Positions 6,857 to 13,154 of a DNA stretch of 13,220 nucleotides are shown piece by piece; position 1 is the stretch's first letter, and the number at the start of each line of letters is the position of its first letter. The stretch covers positions 1-13,220 of the forward strand of contig CAVZFQ010000006.1 in assembly GCA_963774625.1 (NCBI GenBank), written 5' to 3'. Below the pieces are notes generated by a model. It did no database searches and was not told the DNA's origin. It worked only from the letters and a program-made list of their open reading frames with translations. The position numbers were made by a program, and so were the translations under genes. The DNA comes from VAXT01 sp963774625. GTDB lineage: Bacteria; Actinomycetota; Thermoleophilia; Gaiellales; Gaiellaceae.

Positions 6857-6895
6857 CGGGGGATTGCCCTGTCGGAACGCGAAGCTACGCTCTGC

Positions 6896-6902
6896 AGGGA
6901 GG
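6896..6902 (+). promoter_or_regulatory. Ribosome binding site that sets a TTG start at 6910
   Basis: AGGGAGG lies 7 nt before a TTG codon in the frame of the Wzy_C-like gene. Frame upstream of this point overlaps mutM, and no ATG or GTG lies nearby with comparable spacing. This is the deciding evidence for the unusual TTG start. Confidence 0.75.
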
Positions 6903-6909
6903 TACGCCC

Positions 6910-8814
6910 TTGGCGGCTGACGCATCCGTAACCGCGGTCCACCGGATTCGATCGCTTCGCAGCCTCGCCGTAGGGGCCGGGGCGGCCTCGTCGATCGCGA
7001 TCTTCGGCTTCGCGAGCGGGGGCTACTACCCCGCTGCCTGGAGCTGGGGCGCGCTGATCGCCCTGTGGCTCTGCGCGACCTATCTCGTGATGGGTACGGC
7101 CACGCGACCGGCACCGCTCGCACTGACGATGCTCGGGGGCCTGGCGCTCCTGGCTGCCTGGACGTGGCTCTCGCTCCTCTGGTCCGATGACGTCGACCAG
7201 ACGGTGCTCGAGGGCCAGAGAACCTTGCTCTACGTCGCGGTCGCCGTCGCGCTCGTCCTCGTTGTCCGCCGAGTGGACGTGGAGCCGCTCCTCGGCGGGA
7301 CGCTGATCGGCATCTTCCTGCCTGCGGGCTACGGACTCCTGACTCGGCTCTTCCCCGATCGGATCGGCGTGTTCGACCCGATCGCGGGCTACCGCCTCCA
7401 GGAGCCGGTCGGCTACTGGAACGCGCTGGGGCTCTTCGCCGCCATGGGCGCCGCACTGGCGCTGGGCTTCGCAGCAAGGGGGAGCTTGCTCGTCCGCGCT
7501 CTTGCCGGCGCCGCCCTGCCCGTCCTGCTGGCCACGACGTACTTCACCTTCAGCCGCGGAGCGTGGCTTGCGCTCGGAGTGGGTCTCGTCGTCGCCGTTG
7601 CGATCGACCCACGGCGCCTGCACCTGCTCGCGGTGGGGCTCGTCCTTGCGCCCGCGTCGGGCCTTGCCGTCTGGCTCGCATCCCGACAGGACGCGCTCAC
7701 CCGCACCGACGCTCCGCTGTCGGCTGCCACGGACGAGGGACATCGACTGGCCCTCTATCTCCTCGTGCTCGCAGGCGTCAGCGCACTGGCGGCCGCAGGG
7801 TTCGGCTTCGCCGAGCGTCGCGTCGCCTTGCCCCGCACGGTGCCGCTCGCCTTCGCCGGCGCGCTGGCGTTGATCGTCGTCGCGGGCTCGATCGCCGTGT
7901 TCGCGCGCTACGGCGGGCCACACACGATCGTCCAGAAGGGCTGGGACTCCTTCTCCGCGACGCCGCCGCCGAATCAGGCCGACCTCCGGAAGCGCCTCTT
8001 CACGTTCACCGGCAGCTACCGCGTGGATCTCTGGCGCACGGCCCTCGACGACTACGAGGACAACCCCATCGTCGGCTCAGGCGCGGGCAGCTACGAGCAC
8101 TACTGGAACGAGCACCGGCCCTTCGCGCACAAGGTTCGCGACGCGCACAGCTTGTACCTGGAGGTGCTCGCCGAGTTGGGGCCGCTCGGGCTCGCGCTGC
8201 TGCTCGTTGCTCTGGGCGTGCCGCTGGTCGGGGCATTCTTCGCGCGCGGCCATCCCCTCGTGCCGGCGGCGGCCGCGGCCTACGTCGCCTATCTCGTTCA
8301 CGCCGGAGTGGACTGGGACTGGGAGCTCCCCGCGGTCACCATCGCCGCGCTCGCCTGCGGGATCGGAATCATCGCCGCGATCCAGCGGGACGAGGACCGG
8401 TGGCTGGCGACGCCTGTGCGGTGGGCCGCGGTCGCAGCAGCGCTGGTCGTCACCCCCGTGGCCTTCGTCGGGCTTGTCGGTGCCAGCGCCCTCTCGGCGA
8501 GCCAGGATGCTCTCGACCGCGGCCGCTGGGAGAAGGCCGAAGACGAGGCGCGGAAGGCCGCCCGCTGGTGGCGCTGGTCGCCGGAGCCGTGGCAGCGGCT
8601 CGGCGAGGCACAGCTCGGCGCCGGTGACACGAGCGCTGCAGCTGCGAGCTTCCGCAAGGCCGTCTCGAAGGACCGCCACGACTGGCTCCTCTGGTACCAG
8701 CTCGCCTCGGTCACCGACGGCGCCGAGGCCCAACGCGCGACTGCGCAGGCGGCGCGGCTCAACCCGTTCTACCGCGACGACGTCCAGGAAGGAACGGCCA
8801 GTGCTTCGGGTTGA
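6910..8814 (+). CDS. O-antigen-ligase/polymerase-like membrane protein (Wzy_C) with C-terminal TPR
   Basis: 634 residues from a TTG start with a strong RBS. Residues about 18-335 hold a series of hydrophobic segments (roughly ten membrane helices), followed by a large loop (about 340-410) and three or four more helices to about 527. The loop and its exit carry the Wzy_C hallmark: Arg371 in RVDLWRTALDDYEDNPIVGSGAGSY, then His413 in DAHSLYLEVLAELGPLGL. In WaaL/Wzy enzymes, arginine and histidine here act on undecaprenyl-linked sugars on the outer membrane face. The last ~107 residues are soluble TPR-type helices (ALSASQDALDRGRWEKAEDEA, then EPWQRLGEAQL and AAAASFRKAV), common in actinobacterial members. 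It likely polymerises or transfers a cell-surface glycan; the exact substrate is unknown. It follows mutM after 53 nt and overlaps the sigma factor gene by 14 nt, suggesting coupled expression. Confidence 0.85.
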   Translation: MAADASVTAVHRIRSLRSLAVGAGAASSIAIFGFASGGYYPAAWSWGALIALWLCATYLVMGTATRPAPLALTMLGGLALLAAWTWLSLLWSDDVDQTVLEGQRTLLYVAVAVALVLVVRRVDVEPLLGGTLIGIFLPAGYGLLTRLFPDRIGVFDPIAGYRLQEPVGYWNALGLFAAMGAALALGFAARGSLLVRALAGAALPVLLATTYFTFSRGAWLALGVGLVVAVAIDPRRLHLLAVGLVLAPASGLAVWLASRQDALTRTDAPLSAATDEGHRLALYLLVLAGVSALAAAGFGFAERRVALPRTVPLAFAGALALIVVAGSIAVFARYGGPHTIVQKGWDSFSATPPPNQADLRKRLFTFTGSYRVDLWRTALDDYEDNPIVGSGAGSYEHYWNEHRPFAHKVRDAHSLYLEVLAELGPLGLALLLVALGVPLVGAFFARGHPLVPAAAAAYVAYLVHAGVDWDWELPAVTIAALACGIGIIAAIQRDEDRWLATPVRWAAVAAALVVTPVAFVGLVGASALSASQDALDRGRWEKAEDEARKAARWWRWSPEPWQRLGEAQLGAGDTSAAAASFRKAVSKDRHDWLLWYQLASVTDGAEAQRATAQAARLNPFYRDDVQEGTASASG

Positions 8815-9310
8815 TCCCCTCAGGAATCCCGAGCCGCTGATCCGTCGGGTGTACGGGTACGTGGCCTACCGCATCGGGGACGGGCCCGACGCGGAGGACA
8901 TCACGAGCGAGACGTTCGAGCGCGCCCTCCGCTACCAGAAGAGCTTCGATCCCCAGAAAGGCGAGCCGCTCGCCTGGCTGATCGGAATCGCGCGCAGGCT
9001 GATCGAGGGCAGGCCGCCGACGCTCGAGCTCGCAATCGACGTACCGGACCGCGCGGACGCAGGTGATCTCGAGGACGACACCTTGCGCCGGCTGGCGCTC
9101 TCGGGCGCCGTTGCCCGCCTCGAGCCGCGCGATCGCGATCTGATCGCGCTTCGCTACGGAGCCGATCTCACCGCGCGTCAGATCGCCGAAGAGCTCGATC
9201 TGCGCACGAATGCCGTCGAAGTGGCTTTGCACCGTGCTCTCGGCAGGCTCCGAGAGACGATCGGGGAGCCCGGAGATCCGCCTGTAAGGAAACAAGGGAC
9301 AGGGCGGTAA
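8801..9310 (+). CDS. ECF-type RNA polymerase sigma factor
   Basis: 169 residues from GTG 8801, preceded by AGGAAGGA (8786-8793) and overlapping the upstream gene's end by 14 nt. Upstream frame is shadow of that gene. Residues 11-70 match sigma region 2: IRRVYGYVAYRIGDGPDAEDITSETFERAL with the 2.2 core-binding signature AEDITSETF, then GEPLAWLIGIARR of region 2.4. Residues 100-154 match region 4: a helix-turn-helix DLTARQIAEELDLRTNAVEVALHRALGRLRE that would read the -35 element. The linker is short and there is no C-terminal extension. It redirects RNA polymerase to a small regulon. The next gene encodes a small membrane protein where an anti-sigma factor is expected, so membrane sequestration is a reasonable inference. 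The signal and target promoters are not visible. Confidence 0.93.
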   Translation: MLRVDPLRNPEPLIRRVYGYVAYRIGDGPDAEDITSETFERALRYQKSFDPQKGEPLAWLIGIARRLIEGRPPTLELAIDVPDRADAGDLEDDTLRRLALSGAVARLEPRDRDLIALRYGADLTARQIAEELDLRTNAVEVALHRALGRLRETIGEPGDPPVRKQGTGR

Positions 9311-9353
9311 TAGGAGTGCAAGCAAGAATCGAAGTCTGGGAGGATCACGATCA

Positions 9354-9740
9354 ATGCGTCATAAGCGAACCAATCTCGAGTCCGAGCTACGGGCCAACCG
9401 GCCCGAGCCGAGTCACGAGCTCGTGAATCGGCTCGAGGGGCGCGTCCGCGAAGGCCGCCGCTCACGCGCCGGTTCGTTCCGCGTCGCCTTTGCCGGCGCG
9501 CTCGCAGCAGGCGTCCTGGCTGCGCTGGCCTCGGTCGGCGGGCTCGGATACGCGTCTACAGCGACCGGCGACGCCGTCGACAGGGCCAAGAAGGTCGTCA
9601 AGTCGTCGCACGGCACTCTCGTCGTACGCAAGTCGCCTTCGCGTGACCAGTACGGCAAGCCCAAGGTCAAGAAGGCCAAGAAGAAGGCCAAGAAGAAGGC
9701 CAAGGGTCGGCGCTTCGCACGGCCACCCTTCACTGGGTAA
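9354..9740 (+). CDS. Small membrane protein with lysine-repeat tail; possible anti-sigma partner
   Basis: 128 residues. The ATG follows GGGAGGA (9338-9344). Residues 1-42 are a charged helical segment (ELRANRPEPSHELVNRLEGRV), the kind of short N-terminal region seen in proteins encoded next to ECF sigma genes in this group. Residues 43-66 form one membrane helix. The rest is soluble: a TATGDAVDRAKKVVKSS segment, then a tail at 102-120 made almost only of Lys, Ala and Arg. There is no HxxxCxxC zinc anti-sigma motif. Position 43 nt behind the sigma gene and before a terminator suggests the two work together; binding of the N-terminal helix to sigma is inferred. Both flanks are strongly basic, so topology is uncertain. 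The tail could bind DNA or acidic envelope polymers. No named family recognised. Confidence 0.75.
   Translation: MRHKRTNLESELRANRPEPSHELVNRLEGRVREGRRSRAGSFRVAFAGALAAGVLAALASVGGLGYASTATGDAVDRAKKVVKSSHGTLVVRKSPSRDQYGKPKVKKAKKKAKKKAKGRRFARPPFTG
9669..9704 (+). repeat. Perfect 12-bp tandem repeat, three copies, encoding a KKAK tail
   Basis: The unit AAGAAGGCCAAG occurs three times without mismatch inside the lysine-tail gene and encodes (KKAK)x3. Because the unit is a multiple of three, copy-number change would lengthen or shorten the tail without a frameshift. Confidence 0.9.
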
Positions 9741-9760
9741 CACCCGGTAAGCACGAGTCT

Positions 9761-9790
9761 GAACGGGGCGGCCGCAAGGCCGCCCCGTTC
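9761..9790 (+). terminator. Strong hairpin terminator with GCAA tetraloop
   Basis: A perfect 13-bp stem (GAACGGGGCGGCC at 9761-9773 with 9778-9790) is closed by GCAA, a GNRA tetraloop. It lies 20 nt after the stop of the lysine-tail gene and 26 nt before the next start. It lacks a U-tract, so it may be a U-less actinobacterial terminator or an RNA-stabilising end structure. Confidence 0.75.
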
Positions 9791-9816
9791 GCTATTCGGC
9801 ACACTTTGAGGAAGCC

Positions 9817-10893
9817 ATGACGGGGGTCTGGACAGGGAATCGATGGGTCAAGCGCACGATTGCCTCGGCGATCGGGGCGCTTGCGCTGCTCGCCCTTGCG
9901 GGCGCCGGGTCGGCTGCCCGCGGCCCGAGCCTTGCGCTCAACTGGCAGGCGCCGACACCCCGCGACGGAGCCGCCTTCACCGTCAACGCGGGCTCGTCGC
10001 TGACGATCACGCTCTCCGCGTCCTCACGCGCGGGACAGCTGGTGCTCCTCGGGGCCCGCAAGCTGCCGGCCGGAGCGAGCTTCACCTCGGCCTACAGCGC
10101 TCCGGGCGTAGGGAGCCTCACCTGGACGCCCTCGGCCCAGCAGGCGGGCGAGCACGTGCTCACCTTCTCGGGCCAGACCCATGATCTGCCTCGCACCTAC
10201 GCTCAGCCGCGTTCGTTCGTCGTGTACGTCCAGAGGTCGGGGACGCCGGCGCCCAACGACGAGTTCGCGCTCAGCGGCCCGGGCGGCGTCTCGCGTTGGG
10301 CCTATGTCTCCGACCCGGTGCGCGCACGCGCGGAGCCTCGGACGACGGCGCGAGCGGTCGGCCGTCTGCCGGCGATCACGCCGGAGCTCGTGCAGAACAT
10401 CGCGCTCGTGTTGAGCGGCAAGATCGACCCGAGGGGCCGCTACTGGGTGCGCGTGCGGCTGCCGATCCTGCCGAACGGCTCGACTGGTTGGGTGCCTCGC
10501 GACGCGCTCGGCGCCTTTCGCAAGGTCACGACGCGGCTCGTGGTCGATCGCAGGCTCCTGAACGCGACCCTGTATCGGAGCGGCGTTGCGATCTTTCGCA
10601 CCCGCATCGGTGTGGGGAAGCCCCAGTGGCCGACTCCTGCCGGCGAGTTCCACATCCGGGAGAAGCTCTCCGGGTTCAAGGACCCGATCTACGGGCCCCT
10701 TGCCTTTGGCCTGAACGCCCGTTCGGCGGTCCTCACCGACTGGCTGAACGGGGGCTTCATCGGCATCCACGGGACGAACCAGCCGCAGATCCTGCCGGGG
10801 CAGGTTTCTCACGGCTGTATCCGAATGCCTAACCATGCAATCCTTCGGTTGGCGCGCCTGATGCCTCTCGGGACGCCGGTAACGATCCACTAG
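9817..10893 (+). CDS. L,D-transpeptidase (YkuD) with N-terminal Ig-like and SH3-like domains
   Basis: 358 residues. ATG preceded by GAGGAAG (9808-9814). Residues 1-34 are a signal peptide (basic WVKR, hydrophobic core, GSAA). Residues 38-140 form a beta-sandwich, Ig-like in pattern, ending GEHVLTFSG and SFVVYV. Residues 160-232 look SH3-like (AYVSDPVRARAEPRTTARAVGRL, then YWVRVRLPILPNGSTGWVPRDALG). Residues 238-358 are the YkuD catalytic domain: VGKPQWPTPAGEFHI, His318 in GIHGTN, and the nucleophile Cys334 in SHGCIRMPN. Such enzymes form 3-3 crosslinks between peptidoglycan stems outside the membrane, or attach proteins to them, and are carbapenem- but not penicillin-sensitive. It forms a tandem pair with the next gene. 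No promoter is evident in the 26 nt after the upstream terminator. Confidence 0.93.
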   Translation: MTGVWTGNRWVKRTIASAIGALALLALAGAGSAARGPSLALNWQAPTPRDGAAFTVNAGSSLTITLSASSRAGQLVLLGARKLPAGASFTSAYSAPGVGSLTWTPSAQQAGEHVLTFSGQTHDLPRTYAQPRSFVVYVQRSGTPAPNDEFALSGPGGVSRWAYVSDPVRARAEPRTTARAVGRLPAITPELVQNIALVLSGKIDPRGRYWVRVRLPILPNGSTGWVPRDALGAFRKVTTRLVVDRRLLNATLYRSGVAIFRTRIGVGKPQWPTPAGEFHIREKLSGFKDPIYGPLAFGLNARSAVLTDWLNGGFIGIHGTNQPQILPGQVSHGCIRMPNHAILRLARLMPLGTPVTIH

Positions 10894-10912
10894 CGATTTG
10901 CCGATAGACGGT

Positions 10913-10918
10913 TACAAT
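10913..10918 (+). promoter_or_regulatory. Likely -10 element for the second L,D-transpeptidase
   Basis: TACAAT is a near-consensus -10 box in the 61-nt gap between the two L,D-transpeptidase genes. It would start RNA near 10925 and leave a leader of about 30 nt. A matching -35 at standard spacing is not seen. Confidence 0.5.
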
Positions 10919-10954
10919 GCGGCACACGCGTCGCCCCGCGCGCTGGGTATCTGA

Positions 10955-12064
10955 ATGATCTCTTTTCTCCGACACACGTCGATGTACGCGCTCGTTGTGT
11001 TTGCGCTGCTCCTGCCGGCCATAGCCCAGGCGGGGCCTGAGCGGACGCAGCAGGCCGCAGTCGTCGACTGGTCGGCGCCGACGCCCTCAGCCAACTCGGT
11101 GCTGGCTGTACCGGTCGACTCGCAGGTGACGATCCTCCTGGGAGCGCAGACGGCTGGAGGTAGCGCCGTTCGCGTCCAGATTCGGGCCAGCCAGATGCCC
11201 GGAGGCACGTTCACTGCCCAGGATGGGAACCCGGCCGGCGCGAAGTACACGTGGACTCCGGCGACCTCGAGGGTCGGCGACCACAAGGTGACGTTCACGG
11301 CTGTCGCTTCGGGCCTGCCCGTCGGGGCGGCCGAGCCGCGAACGATGACCATCCGCGTCACCAAGGCCGGCATCGCGCCGCCGCCTCCGCCTCCGGGGCA
11401 GCCGCCGCAGAAGAGGATCTGGCCGAAGACGACCGTTCTCAGCGACTACAAGGCGGAGAGCTACAAGTGGGCGTTCGTCACGCGCCGGACATCGGTTCGC
11501 CGCGGCCCCTCTCGGGGTGCGCGCGCGTTCAGCACGCTGAAGACGACGACCCCGGAGTACTTCCCGAACCTCGTCCAGACCCTGCACCAGAGGAAGTTCC
11601 GCAACGGGCAGATCTGGGTCCAGGTTCGCCTCGCCGTCCTGCCGAACAGCTCGACCGGCTGGGTCCCGCGGAAGACACTCGGCCGGTACCGGACAGTGCG
11701 CACGCGGCTCTTCGTCTCGCGCAGCGGGACCCGGGCAACTCTCTACCGTCGCGGGCAGAAGATCTTCACGACCCGTGTCGGAGTCGGTCAGTCTCAATGG
11801 CCGACACCGCGCGGTGACTTCTATACCCGTGAGGTGCTGACCGGGTACAGCATGCCGGTCTACGGGCCGATCGCGATCGGGATCAGCGCCCGCTCGCCGG
11901 TGCTCACCGACTGGCCCGGAGGGGGCTTCATCGGGATCCACGGGACGAATCAGCCGGGGATCCTGCCCGGGCGCGTCTCGCACGGCTGCGTCCGCATGCG
12001 GAACGCGGCGATCATGCGCCTGAACCGGCTGATGCCCCTCGGCACGCCCGTTCAGGTCCGCTAG
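10955..12064 (+). CDS. L,D-transpeptidase (YkuD), tandem paralogue with proline-rich linker
   Basis: 369 residues with the same order of domains as its upstream neighbour: signal peptide 1-26 (LRH, hydrophobic core, AQA before Gly27), Ig-like sandwich 36-136, SH3-like 172-243 (ending SSTGWVPRKTLG) and YkuD 249-369. Catalytic His329 lies in GIHGTN and Cys345 in SHGCVRMRN. A six-proline linker (142-147, then GQPP) between the first and second domains is absent from the neighbour. The catalytic domains share long runs (VLTDW, GGFIGIHGTNQP, LMPLGTPV), so the pair arose by duplication. The start at 10955 has no good Shine-Dalgarno; an in-frame ATG at 10982 is possible but would drop the basic n-region of the signal. 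It probably crosslinks peptidoglycan, with separate timing from its paralogue via its own -10 box. Confidence 0.92.
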   Translation: MISFLRHTSMYALVVFALLLPAIAQAGPERTQQAAVVDWSAPTPSANSVLAVPVDSQVTILLGAQTAGGSAVRVQIRASQMPGGTFTAQDGNPAGAKYTWTPATSRVGDHKVTFTAVASGLPVGAAEPRTMTIRVTKAGIAPPPPPPGQPPQKRIWPKTTVLSDYKAESYKWAFVTRRTSVRRGPSRGARAFSTLKTTTPEYFPNLVQTLHQRKFRNGQIWVQVRLAVLPNSSTGWVPRKTLGRYRTVRTRLFVSRSGTRATLYRRGQKIFTTRVGVGQSQWPTPRGDFYTREVLTGYSMPVYGPIAIGISARSPVLTDWPGGGFIGIHGTNQPGILPGRVSHGCVRMRNAAIMRLNRLMPLGTPVQVR

Positions 12065-12307
12065 CTAGGCGGCGAGCTTTCCCTCTTTGTCGAGCTGCCA
12101 GAGCTCGACGTAACCGCCGATCGGCCGGTCGTCGATCAGGATCTGCGGAACCGTCCAGCCGCCGGTGAGCTCGAACAGGCGCTGCCGGAAGTGCGGATCG
12201 TCGTCGAGGTTGATCTCCTCGTAGGCGAGGCCGCGCTGGTCGAGCAGCACCTTCGCGCGGACGCAGTAGCCGCACCAGCGGGTCGTGTACATGGTGATCT
12301 TGGGCAT
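12065..12307 (-). CDS. Glutaredoxin-like thiol oxidoreductase (CGYC, mycoredoxin type)
   Basis: 80 residues on the minus strand, ATG at 12307. It has a thioredoxin fold with MYTTRWCGYC holding Cys12 and Cys15, the cis-proline motif TVPQI (Pro54), and GGYVEL near the C-terminal helix, which together define small glutaredoxins. The CGYC active site rather than CPYC is that of actinobacterial mycoredoxin-1, which reduces mixed disulfides with mycothiol. Whether this organism makes mycothiol cannot be seen here. It acts in the cytoplasm. It is transcribed divergently from recO across a 44-nt gap and converges on the second L,D-transpeptidase with no space between the stop codons. A glutathione- or NrdH-type role is a less likely alternative. 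Confidence 0.9.
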   Translation of the reverse strand: MPKITMYTTRWCGYCVRAKVLLDQRGLAYEEINLDDDPHFRQRLFELTGGWTVPQILIDDRPIGGYVELWQLDKEGKLAA

Positions 12308-12335
12308 TCGGAGCGTCCGTTCCCGACGGGGCTGC

Positions 12336-12350
12336 TCTCTACACTAGAGA
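12336..12350. promoter_or_regulatory. Palindromic divergent promoter core (recO / glutaredoxin)
   Basis: TCTCTACACTAGAGA is a perfect inverted repeat with 6-bp arms around CAC. On the plus strand TACACT (12340-12345) ends 6 nt before the recO GTG, the leaderless geometry. On the minus strand TAGTGT (12346-12341) would start RNA near 12334, leaving about 27 nt before the glutaredoxin ATG. The palindrome could equally be an operator that represses or couples both genes. Confidence 0.65.
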
Positions 12351-12351
12351 C

Positions 12352-13083
12352 GTGGGGCGGACCTACCGGACCGAGGCTGTCGTGCTGCGCTCGATCCGGC
12401 TCGGCGAAGCCGATCGCGTGCTGCACGTCTACACGCTGGATCGTGGGCGCGTGGGCGCTGTCGCGAAGGGCGTCCGCCGGACGAAGTCGCGCTTCGGTGC
12501 CCGGCTGGAGCCGCTCAGCCACGTCGAGTTGATGCTCTACCAGGGCAGCGGGGAGCTGCAGACGGTGACGGGCGTCGAGCTGATTCGGCCGCACAGCGCG
12601 GTGCGTGAGGACTCGTACCGCCTCGGGGTCGGGCTGGTCGGGTCGGAGGCGATGCTCCGGCTCTTCGTCGAGCAGGAGGCGAACCCGCGCGCGTTCGAGG
12701 CGCTGACGCGGTTCCTGGACGCTCTGGACGAGTGGCCGGGGAACGGTGCGGAGCGGCCCGCGCTCGACGCGCTGGCGCTCTCCTTTCAGTTGAAGCTGCT
12801 CTGGCTCTCCGGCTACCTGCCGCACCTGACGAGCTGCGCGGAGTGCGGCGCGACGGATGCGCTGGCCGGCTACTCGCCGCGTGCGGGCGGGGCCGTGTGC
12901 GTGCGGTGCGCGGCGGGGGCGTTGCCGCTCTCCGGGGACGGGATCCGGGGCATCGAAGGGCTCCTCGGTGCGCCGCTGGCGGATGCGCAGATCGACAAGG
13001 GGCCGGCACGCGAGGCGCTCGGAGTCGTCACCGCGTCGTACGAGTACCACGGCGGTTTCCGCCTGAAGACGCTGGCCAGCTAG
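12352..13083 (+). CDS. recO: DNA repair protein RecO
   Basis: 243 residues from GTG 12352, close to the usual 240-250. RecO anneals single strands and, with RecR/RecF, loads RecA onto SSB-coated gaps. The N-terminal OB fold (1-80) starts with the signature TEAVVLRSIRLGEADRVLHVYTLDRGRVGAVAKGVRR; the basic residues here (Arg42-43, Lys45, Arg47) fit DNA binding. A helical domain follows (about 85-155). A four-cysteine zinc ribbon uses Cys162, Cys165, Cys183 and Cys186, seen in many Gram-positive RecO proteins. The C-terminus EYHGGFRLKTLAS is typical (YHxxxxLKS). There is no Shine-Dalgarno and the -10 box is 6 nt before the GTG, so it is probably leaderless. A REP-like repeat begins at the last two bases of its stop codon. 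Confidence 0.95.
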   Translation: MGRTYRTEAVVLRSIRLGEADRVLHVYTLDRGRVGAVAKGVRRTKSRFGARLEPLSHVELMLYQGSGELQTVTGVELIRPHSAVREDSYRLGVGLVGSEAMLRLFVEQEANPRAFEALTRFLDALDEWPGNGAERPALDALALSFQLKLLWLSGYLPHLTSCAECGATDALAGYSPRAGGAVCVRCAAGALPLSGDGIRGIEGLLGAPLADAQIDKGPAREALGVVTASYEYHGGFRLKTLAS

Positions 13084-13106
13084 CCGTGTCCGGTGCCTGG
13101 CACCGG
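13082..13106 (+). repeat. REP-like 25-bp repeat, copy 1
   Basis: Identical over 25 bases to the copy at 13185-13209, in the same orientation. It is a CCGTGT-type foot followed by a perfect 17-bp palindrome, CCGGTGCC-T-GGCACCGG (13090-13106). The position right after recO fits intergenic REP elements. The hairpin could also act in transcript ending or mRNA stability. Confidence 0.8.
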
Positions 13107-13154
13107 CCAGGGCCAGTTGCGACTAGGGAGCCGGTCGCTTCCGCAGGAGGTTCC

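Noticed and set aside
6864..6891. TTGCCC (6864-6869) and TACGCT (6886-6891) as a promoter for the Wzy_C-like gene
   Set aside because: The spacing (16 bp) is acceptable, but the predicted RNA start near 6898 would fall inside the Shine-Dalgarno, so a functional use is doubtful.
6847..7923. 358-codon minus-strand frame across the Wzy_C-like gene
   Set aside because: Strongly Arg/Glu/Gln-rich shadow; the plus strand has membrane helices and Wzy_C motifs.
10024..10890. 288-codon minus-strand frame across the first L,D-transpeptidase
   Set aside because: Shadow of a gene with an intact HGTN and SHGC catalytic site.
12136..13050. 304-codon minus-strand frame across recO and the glutaredoxin gap
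   Set aside because: It is antisense to recO and out of frame with the glutaredoxin; Arg/Pro-rich with no domain.
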